From positions 806,001-870,000 of the forward strand of contig JACKHM010000001.1 in assembly GCA_020638995.1 (NCBI GenBank): 64,000 nucleotides of DNA, written 5' to 3'. Shown here piece by piece: positions 16,937-25,168 of this stretch. A program made the position numbers and the translations under genes. The notes under the pieces are model-generated. The model was not told the DNA's origin and did no database searches. It saw only the letters and a program-made list of their open reading frames with translations. Source of the DNA: Planctomycetaceae bacterium. Its GTDB lineage: Bacteria; Planctomycetota; Planctomycetia; Pirellulales; Pirellulaceae. Position 1 is the first letter of the stretch; the number at the start of each line of letters is the position of its first letter.

Positions 16937-18250
16937 ATGTCAACTGAACGACGAGAGTTCCTCAAGCAGGCGGGCGCAGGGGCTGTGGCGCTTGGACTGG
17001 CGAGTCGGACAACGCAAGCGTCAGCAAACGACGAACTGACCGTCGCAGTGATTGGCCCAGGTGGCATGGGAACCAATCACACGCATCTGCTCGCCGCCAG
17101 AAAAGATGTGCGAGTGAAGTATGTCTGCGACGTCGACCAACAACGATTGGCAAAAGCCGCCGAAGTTGTGAAATCAACGAGCGGCAAGGTTCCGGAACAA
17201 GCCAGCGACATGCGTGCGGTATTCGACGACAAAGACGTGGATGCAGTTTTCATCGCAACCCCCGATCATTGGCACGCACCGGCCTCGATCCTGGCGCTCG
17301 ACGCGGGCAAACACGTGTACGTCGAAAAACCTTGCTGCCACAACATTCGCGAAGGGAGATTGATGACCGAAGCCGTCGCCCGTAGCGACAAGTGCTTGCA
17401 AGTTGGCACACAGAGTCGCAGCACGCGCGTGATCGAAGAGGCGATGCAAAAGTTGCACGCTGGCGAGATCGGCGAGGTGTTGGTTGCAAAGGCCTGGAAC
17501 AGCCAGCGGCGAGGCTCCATCGGAAAGAAGCAACCAAGCCTCCCACCCTCCCATTTGGATTTTGATACGTGGGTCGGCCCCGCGCCGTTGGTCCCTTATC
17601 AATCGAACCTGCTTCACGGTGTTTGGCGTTGGTGGTACAACTTTGGCTGCGGCGACATCGGTAACGACGGCGTGCATGACATCGACGTGGCGCTGTGGGG
17701 TTTAGGAATCAAAACGCATCCGTCAAGTGCGACCTGTATGGGCGGCAAATATTTCTTTGACGATGACCAACAGTTCCCCGACACACAATACGCGGTCTTC
17801 GAGTATCCGGTCGATGGCGATCCAAAGGGCCGCCAGAAGCAGTTGATCTTCGAACAGCGCATCTGGTCGCCTTACGTTCAGGAAGGATACGAGAACGGTG
17901 CAGCATTTTATGGAACCGAAGGTGTGATGATTCTCGGTCATACCCAGGGTTGGAAGATGTATGGCCCGCGTATGAAACTGCTTGCGGAGAACTCGGGTTC
18001 GGTCGAACTGCCTCGTCATCATACGAACTTCCTCGACTGCATTCGTGGCACACAGACAAATCTGAACGCCGACATCCAAGCCGGCCATCTGGCAGCCGGG
18101 ATCGTTCACTTGGCAAACATCGCCGCTCGCGTGGGCGGCGTGTTGCACTTTGACCCCACAAAAGAACAGATCACAAACAACGAAGAAGCCAACGCATTGG
18201 TGAGTCGTCGATACCGCGATCATTGGTCCGTGCCAAAGGGCGTGGCCTGA
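16937..18250 (+). CDS. Gfo/Idh/MocA family oxidoreductase, Tat-exported
   Basis: 437 residues. MSTERREFLKQAGAGAVALGLA is a Tat signal. The Rossmann fold follows (VAVIGPGGMGTNHTHLL; YVCDVDQ), with DAVFIATPDHWHAPASILAL and the catalytic-lysine motif GKHVYVEKPC. The C-terminal part is the alpha/beta substrate domain (GCGDIGNDGVHDIDVALWGLG). Members are NAD(P)-dependent sugar or inositol dehydrogenases or related enzymes; exported Tat versions are abundant in planctomycetes and may carry a tightly bound cofactor across the membrane. Substrate unknown. Its stop overlaps the start of the Sui1-like gene (TGATG). Confidence 0.95.
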   Translation: MSTERREFLKQAGAGAVALGLASRTTQASANDELTVAVIGPGGMGTNHTHLLAARKDVRVKYVCDVDQQRLAKAAEVVKSTSGKVPEQASDMRAVFDDKDVDAVFIATPDHWHAPASILALDAGKHVYVEKPCCHNIREGRLMTEAVARSDKCLQVGTQSRSTRVIEEAMQKLHAGEIGEVLVAKAWNSQRRGSIGKKQPSLPPSHLDFDTWVGPAPLVPYQSNLLHGVWRWWYNFGCGDIGNDGVHDIDVALWGLGIKTHPSSATCMGGKYFFDDDQQFPDTQYAVFEYPVDGDPKGRQKQLIFEQRIWSPYVQEGYENGAAFYGTEGVMILGHTQGWKMYGPRMKLLAENSGSVELPRHHTNFLDCIRGTQTNLNADIQAGHLAAGIVHLANIAARVGGVLHFDPTKEQITNNEEANALVSRRYRDHWSVPKGVA

Positions 18251-18594
18251 TGGGTCGATTATTCGCAGGCACGGAATTTTTTCAGCCGGTCAGGTGTGAC
18301 CGTTGTGGCGAGTTGGAAGCGGAATGCGAATGTCCCCCCGCGCCGGCCCCTCGTATTGCACCGGAAAAGCAGACTGCCAACCTCTCCATCGAGAAACGCA
18401 AGAAAGGTAAGGTCGTCACCGTCGTGCGTGGCCTGTCAGCGCAAGGAACTGACCTAACAGAGTTACTCACCCGTTTGAAGGCCGCGTGTGGCGCCGGCGG
18501 CGCGATTAAAGGAGATGTTTTGGAGGTTCAGGGCAAACACTTGGAGCGAATTCGAGAAACGCTAGCAAAGATCGGATACAAGGTAAAAGGGTGA
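18250..18594 (+). CDS. Sui1/eIF1-like translation initiation factor (YciH type)
   Basis: 114 residues from the ATG at 18250, which shares bases with the stop of the preceding oxidoreductase gene (TGATG), implying translational coupling. An N-terminal segment with a short Cys cluster (CDRCGELEAECEC) leads to the Sui1 fold: KKGKVVTVVRGLSAQGTDL, LKAACGAGGAIKGDVLEVQG, and a C-terminal LAKIGYKVKG. Bacterial YciH proteins resemble eukaryotic eIF1 and can influence initiation fidelity; they are not essential where tested. The upstream in-frame start at 18223 lies inside the previous gene and is not needed. Confidence 0.93.
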   Translation: MGRLFAGTEFFQPVRCDRCGELEAECECPPAPAPRIAPEKQTANLSIEKRKKGKVVTVVRGLSAQGTDLTELLTRLKAACGAGGAIKGDVLEVQGKHLERIRETLAKIGYKVKG

Positions 18595-18601
18595 ATTCGA
18601 A

Positions 18602-19084
18602 TCAGGCCGCGGCCCGGCGGATAGGGATTGTCTGAGTGGCTTCCGTTGCAACAGCTGTCGCTACGGCCGTTTCGAAAGTTCCACTTTGAACTACTTCCCC
18701 GTCCTGATTCACGAGTTCGCGATGCCAAGTCACGCGACCAGTTCGGCGGCCCGAAGCGGCCATCGAGATAACGCGAGTGACCGCGTGAACTGTGTCGCCA
18801 ACAAATACTGGCTTCTGAAAGTTCCAGTCTTTGATTCCGAGAAAGGCGAGCGTGTGAACACTCGGCGCATGGGTACCGAGTCCGGCGAGATAAGTTAGCC
18901 CCAACAAACCGTGGGCTACGGGGCGGCCAAACGGAGCCTTGGCGGCTGATTCATGATCCATGTGTAACGGGTCGAAGTCACCGGTCAAGCAGGCAAAGTT
19001 TACAACATCGGTTTCCGTAATCGTTCGCGCATGGCTTTGCCAGCTATCGCCGATTTGCAGCTCTTCAAATTTCAGCCGCTGCAT
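18602..19084 (-). CDS. MaoC-like dehydratase (hot-dog fold)
   Basis: 160 residues from the ATG at 19084, chosen because AAAGGA lies 9 nt upstream; an in-frame ATG at 19132 would add a poor 16-residue extension. MaoC motifs: LQIGDSWQSHARTITETDVVNFACLTGDFDPLHMDHE (hydratase Asp and His in the TGDFDPLHMD segment) and FGRPVAHGLLGLTYLAGLG. Members hydrate or dehydrate acyl-CoA or acyl-ACP thioesters. Convergent with the Sui1-like gene, 7 bp apart. Substrate unknown. Confidence 0.9.
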   Translation of the reverse strand: MQRLKFEELQIGDSWQSHARTITETDVVNFACLTGDFDPLHMDHESAAKAPFGRPVAHGLLGLTYLAGLGTHAPSVHTLAFLGIKDWNFQKPVFVGDTVHAVTRVISMAASGRRTGRVTWHRELVNQDGEVVQSGTFETAVATAVATEATQTIPIRRAAA

Positions 19085-19347
19085 TTTCGATGTCCTTTCT
19101 AGGGCTGTGTGAGCGGGGGATTGTCTCGGCAATTTGGATTTCTGGCAAGAGCGAAAGCAAGCTGCATTTCGTCGCCCTCATCGGCATGAGCATCGTCTTC
19201 AAGTATGCTGTAAGGGGCTTTTGTTAAAGAGAATTTGACTCCCGGAGCTGGTCGGGAACTTCTTTCGGCCAGACGATTGTGAAACAACCAAGCCGCTTCG
19301 TTCGAAAGGGACCCCCTAGCCTCGTTTGCCTTTGCGGGAAGTAACAC

Positions 19348-20838
19348 ATGAATAGAAACATCTTGTTAGGTCTGCTGTGTACGCTGTCAGCGGGCGTTGC
19401 TGCCCAGGCGACCGATCGCCCAAACGTAATTGTGTTCATTGCTGACGATGTCAGCTGGAACGACTATGGCTGCTATGGTAACGCCGCGGCTCGCACGCCA
19501 AACATCGACGAGCTAGCACGCAACGGCATACGGTTCGACGAGGCCTATCTGACCGCGAGCAGTTGCAGCCCGAGTCGGTCGAGCATCATTACGGGGCGTT
19601 ATCCGCACAACAACGGCAAGGCCGCCGAGTTGCACTTGGCCATTGATGGCGAGCTGCCTTGGTTCCCGACTTTGCTCCGCGAAGCAGGCTACTATACGGC
19701 GATCGTCGGCAAACACCACATGAAGGCCGCGCCCGGCGGGTCGCACAGCAACGATACGCCTTTCGATTTGGTCGATAGCGGAAACGTGCCGGGCAATCGT
19801 GGAGGCCACGGGAAATGGGTGCAGACAGTGAAACAACGTCCTAAGGATAAACCGTTTTTCTTCTGGTTCGCATCTTACGACGCTCATCGCGACTGGGACG
19901 GCGACAAGGATTGGAACGCAGATCAGTACGGCCCCAAACATCGCCCGTCTGGTGTGACTGTGCCGCCATTTTTGGCCGACGATCAGGGCACTCGTGATGA
20001 TCTTGCCTCGTACTACAACGAGGTGACAAGGTTCGATCACTACATCGGCGAAGTCGTGCAAGCTCTCAAAGAGGAGAAACAACTCGACAATACATTGATC
20101 TTCGTGCTGGCTGACAATGGACGACCCTTCCCACGCGCCAAAACTCGCTTACACGATTCTGGCATGAAGACGGCACTCATCGCAAATTGGCCAGCCGGAA
20201 TTGCGAGAGGCGGAGTCGCGACGACGAGCTTAACTAGCGTGATCGATCTCGCACCGACGATTCTGGAAGTGGCTGGTGTGAGCACGACCGAGACGATGCA
20301 GGGAGTAAGCCTGAAGCCAGTGCTGGACGATCCCAGCGTCCGAGTCCGCCGTTACGCTTTTTCGGAACACAATTGGCACGATTACGAGGCACATGGGCGC
20401 AGCGTTCGAGCAGATGGATTTCTGTACATTCGTAACAACCGCCCGTATCAACCGTGGCAAGGCCCCGCCGACTCCGTGCGATCCGTCTCGCATCAGCAAC
20501 TCTTGGCGCTCCGCAACAGCAACAAGTTAACCGAGGCTCAGGCCGACGTGTTCCTCGCGCCGCGGCCAGAAGAAGAGTTGTATCAAAGTCGCAAAGATCC
20601 ATACCAACTGAATAACCTAGCCAACGACCCAGCCTTCGCCGAGACGAAACAACGCCTCAGTAATTTGCTGGATCAATGGGTCGAAGAAACGGGCGACAGT
20701 GTGCCCGCAGATATTTCCCGAGACTCGTTTCATCGAGAAACCGGAGACCGGACGGTTAAGAAGGAAGCGGACTATCGAGGTACGACGCCCGGCGAGAATC
20801 GAGGCGCTACAAAGATCAACGCGGCAGGGCCACGTTAA
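19348..20838 (+). CDS. Exported type I sulfatase
   Basis: 496 residues with a signal peptide (MNRNILLGLLCTLSAGVAAQA). RPNVIVFIADDVSWNDYGCYG holds the paired Asp metal ligands. CSPSRSSIITGRYPHNNG carries the CxPxR sequence in which Cys73 is expected to be oxidised to formylglycine. Further ligands lie in VLADNGRPFPRAKTRLHDSG. It hydrolyses a sulfate ester, probably on a sulfated polysaccharide, in the periplasm or outside; planctomycetes carry many such genes. No maturation enzyme is seen nearby. A 263-bp stretch before it holds no evident gene. Confidence 0.95.
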   Translation: MNRNILLGLLCTLSAGVAAQATDRPNVIVFIADDVSWNDYGCYGNAAARTPNIDELARNGIRFDEAYLTASSCSPSRSSIITGRYPHNNGKAAELHLAIDGELPWFPTLLREAGYYTAIVGKHHMKAAPGGSHSNDTPFDLVDSGNVPGNRGGHGKWVQTVKQRPKDKPFFFWFASYDAHRDWDGDKDWNADQYGPKHRPSGVTVPPFLADDQGTRDDLASYYNEVTRFDHYIGEVVQALKEEKQLDNTLIFVLADNGRPFPRAKTRLHDSGMKTALIANWPAGIARGGVATTSLTSVIDLAPTILEVAGVSTTETMQGVSLKPVLDDPSVRVRRYAFSEHNWHDYEAHGRSVRADGFLYIRNNRPYQPWQGPADSVRSVSHQQLLALRNSNKLTEAQADVFLAPRPEEELYQSRKDPYQLNNLANDPAFAETKQRLSNLLDQWVEETGDSVPADISRDSFHRETGDRTVKKEADYRGTTPGENRGATKINAAGPR

Positions 20839-20930
20839 ACTTCGTAGCTGGACTGAAAAGAATCAGCTTCCCGCAGTCGCGTCTGAGTTCATGCCCATTC
20901 AAATAACGCATCAAGAGGTGCCAAAGTTAC

Positions 20931-21593
20931 ATGAGTCGTTATTGGGAGTACCCGATCTACTTGATACCTCACGGCGGCGGGTACGCATCGATGGTCGATC
21001 CGTCCGCTGAATCGGATGACGGGCCGGTTCAGATGTTGGTCGTCTATACCGAATCGGAAGTTGCCGTCCAATTCATGGCTGAGTTCGGTATGGACGACAC
21101 TCCGCGGATGTTGTTCAACGATCGCGAGTTCAGTTGGCTATTGCAAAGCTTGCGGGCTCCCGTGACGGAGGTGGCGTTTGACCCCTCGCCGCTTGGCGAC
21201 AAAGTCGATGCACGCTGGCAGGTTGCAGTTCGTGAATTACTCGCCGACCATCTAACGACCGACTACTCGCCGTGGAACTACCCAGTCTTTGCCATTGCGC
21301 AGGATGTCGGCTTCGTGTCGATTGATGCGACCGGAAGCGGTGGTGAACCGCTGACGGTGCTCGGTCTATTTACCAGCGAGAACAAGGCCAAAACCTACCT
21401 CGAAGCGGCCGACGAGACTGGCGAGCTGTGCCAACTCACTAATCTCGATGAGGCAAGAACATTTTTGACGGCTCTCTCGGAGCTGGTAGCGGCCGTCGCC
21501 GTAGATCCCATCGTCGAAGACGATCAACGAACCGCAAAGCACTGTTTTCCGCTAGAGACCTTGTTGAACAAGTATCTGGTTCGCGAAGAGTAA
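20931..21593 (+). CDS. Hypothetical protein with an internal duplication
   Basis: 220 residues, acidic, no signal peptide. The two halves align by eye. First: YPIYLIPHGGGYASMVDPS, then GPVQMLVVYTESEVAVQFM, then a segment ending VTEVAFDPSP. Second: YPVFAIAQDVGFVSIDATG, then EPLTVLGLFTSENKAKTYL, then a segment ending VAAVAVDPIV. Each half is about 95-100 residues and recalls the alpha/beta pattern of SseB-like or SUKH-like small proteins, but I cannot assign either. It is 14 bp before the SRPBCC gene and probably co-transcribed with it. Confidence 0.8.
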   Translation: MSRYWEYPIYLIPHGGGYASMVDPSAESDDGPVQMLVVYTESEVAVQFMAEFGMDDTPRMLFNDREFSWLLQSLRAPVTEVAFDPSPLGDKVDARWQVAVRELLADHLTTDYSPWNYPVFAIAQDVGFVSIDATGSGGEPLTVLGLFTSENKAKTYLEAADETGELCQLTNLDEARTFLTALSELVAAVAVDPIVEDDQRTAKHCFPLETLLNKYLVREE

Positions 21594-21607
21594 TTGGAGT
21601 TCGACCG

Positions 21608-22060
21608 ATGAGGAGCGAAGGCAGCGTCGAAATTGATCGACCGATCGAAGACGTTTTCTATTTAACCAATGACAACGTCGCGGCCTGGAGCATCATCGTC
21701 GTCGAAGACGAAATGATCGACGAGAAACCGGGAAAAATCGGGAGCACATTTCGCTCCATCACCGAAGAACACGGTAGACGGATGGAGTTTCAGGGCACAA
21801 TTACGGCTTGGGATCCGCCTTATACATGTGCGATGCAGCTGAAAGGCCAAATGTTTGACATCGAAGCGGCTTATTCGTTCGAGGATCTTGGCAGCCGAAC
21901 CAAAGTCACACAGTTTTCGACCGTCGAGGGTAAAGGATTTGTAAAGCCAATGTTTCTGCTGTTCGGATGGTTGATGAACAAGTCAAGCTGCGACGCCGTC
22001 AATAAGGAACTCCAAAGTCTCAGACGGTTCTGTGAAGCTCAGCCAACGGATATTTCCTGA
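21608..22060 (+). CDS. SRPBCC (START-like) family protein
   Basis: 150 residues. The pattern MRSEGSVEIDRPIEDVFYLTNDN is the start of polyketide-cyclase/START-like domains (a strand followed by helices leading to W...I). TITAWDPPYTCAMQLKGQMFDIEAAYSFEDLGSRTKVTQ provides the core strands, and a long C-terminal helix closes the cavity. Such proteins bind hydrophobic ligands or act on them; no specific ligand can be read. TTGGAG precedes the ATG by about 9 nt. Confidence 0.85.
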   Translation: MRSEGSVEIDRPIEDVFYLTNDNVAAWSIIVVEDEMIDEKPGKIGSTFRSITEEHGRRMEFQGTITAWDPPYTCAMQLKGQMFDIEAAYSFEDLGSRTKVTQFSTVEGKGFVKPMFLLFGWLMNKSSCDAVNKELQSLRRFCEAQPTDIS

Positions 22061-22088
22061 AGCGGCCTGGGCCATACTTGCGTAGGAT

Positions 22089-22101
22089 GGACGCCTCGTC
22101 C
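22089..22101. repeat. Short palindrome GGACG-CCT-CGTCC
   Basis: A 5-bp stem with a 3-nt loop within GTAGGATGGACGCCTCGTCC, in the intergenic space after the SRPBCC gene. The sequence style resembles dispersed intergenic repeats in planctomycete genomes, but only one copy is seen in this window. Confidence 0.3.
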
Positions 22102-22169
22102 GTCCCACACTACCCATGCAATGTTTGCGGAACAACGACTCCAATTAGTTCAAAGACAGAAAGACTACC

Positions 22170-22634
22170 ATGAAAGGTTCGGGGGGTACTGAAGGTGGAG
22201 TGGGTCAATTCTTTATCGGACTCGTCTTGGCGGGGCTGGCAATCTACTTGTTCTTCGACTCGGTCCGTGTGACTACGGGTGTGGGTTTGGTTTCCGGCGG
22301 CGTTCATGCCTTGATGGGCCGGCGCGGCGGAGGAGGAATGAGCGAGACGACTTCGATGGGAATTATCTTCGTACCGTTCGTGATCGCCGTCATCGCCTTA
22401 TTCTACGATGCCAGGAAGAAGTGGGCGTGGTGGCTGCTTTACTTGGGCGTCGGTGTCATCGCGGTAGAAATACTCAGCCGCATTCGCTTTTTTATGAATA
22501 CGAAGCTAACGCATTTTCTGGGCATGCTCGTACTGTTCGCCGCAGGAGTGGGCTTGATTCTTCGCTCTTTGCACGATGAATCCACACGAACCAAAGAAGA
22601 ATCTAAAGACCAATCCGATCCGTCAAACGCTTGA
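22170..22634 (+). CDS. Small four-helix membrane protein, unknown function
   Basis: 154 residues. Four hydrophobic segments are visible at about 12-34 (FFIGLVLAGLAIYLFFDSV), 63-79 (IIFVPFVIAVIALF), 86-104 (WWLLYLGVGVIAVEIL), and 115-132 (FLGMLVLFAAGVGLIL). Between the first two is a Gly-rich cytoplasmic or periplasmic loop (GRRGGGGMSE), and the tail is charged (STRTKEESKDQSDPSN). No family recognised. Confidence 0.8.
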   Translation: MKGSGGTEGGVGQFFIGLVLAGLAIYLFFDSVRVTTGVGLVSGGVHALMGRRGGGGMSETTSMGIIFVPFVIAVIALFYDARKKWAWWLLYLGVGVIAVEILSRIRFFMNTKLTHFLGMLVLFAAGVGLILRSLHDESTRTKEESKDQSDPSNA

Positions 22635-22945
22635 CGTTTTTCGAGGCGGATATGCGTTTCGAGATTTCGAGGTGATTGAAGCCCACTAGTGCATCGCCGG
22701 GATCCGCCGAATGTCAATCGTGGCAATCACTTTCCAAGTGATCAGCCCTCGAAACGAAACGGTCACCAGCCACACGCTCGATACAACGAACCGGACGCGA
22801 CGCACGACGGTTCTCACTCCGGGACACAGACCATAAACAACTGTACGAACCAGGCATGGACTCGCCGTTAATCGTCCTCAATAATCGAACACTAATTCAT
22901 CAGTTTTCCATCCACCAGTTCCTCGCAGCCAACGGGAAACCACCC
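22635..22945. other. Intergenic, no gene recognised
   Basis: 311 bp between the small membrane protein and the PQQ-like gene. The open frames here are short and lack a convincing composition. The frame of the PQQ-like gene is open upstream to 22856, but that extension has no signal-peptide sense. Confidence 0.6.
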
Positions 22946-24229
22946 ATGCCGATACGCCTCTCACCGCAATTGCTCCTTGTGCTTCAGATGATTTTTCTCG
23001 CCCCAATCGTCTCGGCTAACGACTGGCCTCAGTTCCGTGGTCCCGCGGGTAATGCGGCGTCAGACGTTGCAACCCACACGCCTGTTCGTTGGAGCGAGAC
23101 GGAAAATATCGCTTGGAAGACGGCGTTGCCGGGGCGCGGTGCCTCCAGCCCAATCGTGCATGGCGAACGAATCTTTGTAACAGCATATACCGGTTATGGC
23201 CTGTCAGATGAAAAACCTGGAGAGAAGGCGGATCTGCGATTGCATGTCCTATGCCTTGATCGCAGCAGTGGGAAGCTTCTGTGGGACAAGTCGATCACTG
23301 GCAGCGAGCACACCCAGACAATCACAAATCGCGTCGTTGATCATGGCTTTGCAACAGGAACGCCCGTCACCGATGGCGAGAATGTTTACGCCTTCTTTGG
23401 CGTTTCGGGAGTCGTAGCTTATACCTGGGACGGCGATTTGTTGTGGCAAGCCGACGTAGGTGCAGGCACCGCCGGGTTCGGGTCGGCATCGTCGCCAGTT
23501 CTGTTTGAAGACTTACTAATTGTGAATGCAAGTATCGAAAGCGACACGGTCTTTGCCTTCGACAAGAGAACGGGTGAGCAAGCATGGAAGATCGAGGGCA
23601 TTGTCAAGGCTTGGACAAGCCCCTGCATCGCCGAAGCCCCAGGCAGCACTTGGGAAATGGTGATAAATCAAAAAGACATGATCTATGGCTTCGAGCCGCA
23701 TACCGGCGAGAAGCTGTGGGAGTGTGTCGGCATCGACGACTACGTGGTACCAGTTCCGATCTCCCACGAGGGCGTGATCTATTGCCTGGGCGGTCGGCGA
23801 AATCGATGTATTGCGATTCGACTGGGAGGCCGCGGCGATGTGACCGACACGCACAAGCTGTGGGAATCCGGAGTCGGCGCCAATGTGACATCTCCGGTCT
23901 ACTATGACGGACACATCTACTGGGCCAGCGATAAAGCGATCGCAAACTGCTTGGACGCCAAGACCGGCGAGACCAAATACCAGGAACGGTTGCCAACGCG
24001 GGCGCGAGTCTACGCCTCGATCGTGCGAGCTGGAGACAAGTTGTACCTGACAACGCGAGATCAAGGCATACTCGTTCTAAAAGCATCCCCAAACTATGAA
24101 GAACTCGCTCTCAACACCATCGATGGCGACGACAGCATGTTCAACGCCAGCCCCGCGATCAGCAACAATCAACTGCTCGTCAGAACAGACGCCTACCTGT
24201 ACTGCATCGGCACAACCAGTGCTGAGTAA
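22946..24229 (+). CDS. Exported PQQ-like beta-propeller repeat protein
   Basis: 427 residues from the ATG at 22946, which directly opens a signal peptide (MPIRLSPQLLLVLQMIFLAPIVSA); an earlier in-frame start at 22856 would bury it. The mature protein begins NDWPQFRGPAGNAAS, the standard start of planctomycete PQQ-binding-like propellers. Repeats follow with the blade motif (LLWDKSITG, LLWQADVGAG, QAWKIEGIVKA, KLWECVGIDD, TKYQERLPTRARV). No catalytic residues for alcohol dehydrogenation are evident, so a binding or structural role is as likely as redox. A NIPSNAP gene follows 55 bp downstream. Confidence 0.92.
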   Translation: MPIRLSPQLLLVLQMIFLAPIVSANDWPQFRGPAGNAASDVATHTPVRWSETENIAWKTALPGRGASSPIVHGERIFVTAYTGYGLSDEKPGEKADLRLHVLCLDRSSGKLLWDKSITGSEHTQTITNRVVDHGFATGTPVTDGENVYAFFGVSGVVAYTWDGDLLWQADVGAGTAGFGSASSPVLFEDLLIVNASIESDTVFAFDKRTGEQAWKIEGIVKAWTSPCIAEAPGSTWEMVINQKDMIYGFEPHTGEKLWECVGIDDYVVPVPISHEGVIYCLGGRRNRCIAIRLGGRGDVTDTHKLWESGVGANVTSPVYYDGHIYWASDKAIANCLDAKTGETKYQERLPTRARVYASIVRAGDKLYLTTRDQGILVLKASPNYEELALNTIDGDDSMFNASPAISNNQLLVRTDAYLYCIGTTSAE

Positions 24230-24284
24230 CCAGATTTGGACCACAATTACAATGACCGTCACAACAGCTCATCAAGGAAACGCA

Positions 24285-25088
24285 ATGCCCCGCTACTCGC
24301 TATTCACGAAAACGGTCTTCGCCTCGCTGGCTATGGCGATGCTGCTGTCCGGTACGATACGACAACTCAAAGCGGCCGAGGACACACCCATGCAAGAGTA
24401 CTACGAACTGCGAGTTTACCGTTCACCTAACGCTGAAAAGCGACAGGTTGTAAGCGACTATGTCGAACGCGCGTTGCTGCCGGCATTGATGCGTCAAGGC
24501 ATCGATCGCGTGGGCGTGTTTACACGCACGGACGACGACGCTGACTTTGCGTTGTATATGCTGATCCCTTTCAAAACATTGACCGCATTTTCCGAGTTGA
24601 ATCAAAAGCTTGCGACCGACACGGAGTATGCCAAGGCCGCTGCTGACTATTTCGCGATCGCGATGGCCGATGCCCCATACAGTCGCATCGAAAGCAAGTT
24701 CATGAAGGCGTTCGCCGGAATGCCGGTGATGGAGCAACCCGAGTATTCCGTGAAGAAAGAACCGCGGCTGTTTGAATTGCGAACTTACGAAAGTCACAAC
24801 GCGGACAAGGCCCGATTGAAAGTCGCGATGTTCAACGATGGCGAAATCGACATCATGCGCAACGTCAAGTTGGCGCCGCTGTTCTATGGCGAAACTTTGA
24901 TTGGCAACGACGTGCCCAACCTGACGTACATGCTGACCGCTCCCGACATGAAGGCCCACGACGAACATTGGAACGGCTTTCGGACGCATCCCGATTGGCT
25001 CGTGATGAAAGGCCTCGACAAGTACAAGGACACGGTATCAAAGATCAACCGCTGGTACCTTGTACCGACAGCCTACTCGCAGCTCTGA
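24285..25088 (+). CDS. NIPSNAP family exported protein
   Basis: 267 residues from the ATG at 24285 (AAGGAA 5-8 nt upstream), beginning with a signal-like stretch (LFTKTVFASLAMAMLLSGTI). Two NIPSNAP-like ferredoxin-fold halves are visible: YYELRVYRSPNAEKRQVVSDYVERALLPALMRQGIDRVGVF and RLFELRTYESHNADKARLKVAMFNDGEIDIMRNVKLAPLFYGE. The second ends with LTYMLTAPDMKAHDEHWNGFRTHPDWLVM. The function of bacterial NIPSNAPs is not settled. It is probably co-transcribed with the PQQ-like gene. Confidence 0.9.
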   Translation: MPRYSLFTKTVFASLAMAMLLSGTIRQLKAAEDTPMQEYYELRVYRSPNAEKRQVVSDYVERALLPALMRQGIDRVGVFTRTDDDADFALYMLIPFKTLTAFSELNQKLATDTEYAKAAADYFAIAMADAPYSRIESKFMKAFAGMPVMEQPEYSVKKEPRLFELRTYESHNADKARLKVAMFNDGEIDIMRNVKLAPLFYGETLIGNDVPNLTYMLTAPDMKAHDEHWNGFRTHPDWLVMKGLDKYKDTVSKINRWYLVPTAYSQL

Positions 25089-25168
25089 GCTAACAGAGCC
25101 TTCACTCGAAAGTTCCGCGGAAACGTCCTCCCTGCCGTCGTGGCCGTCAACGACTTGATTTCCTGTGA

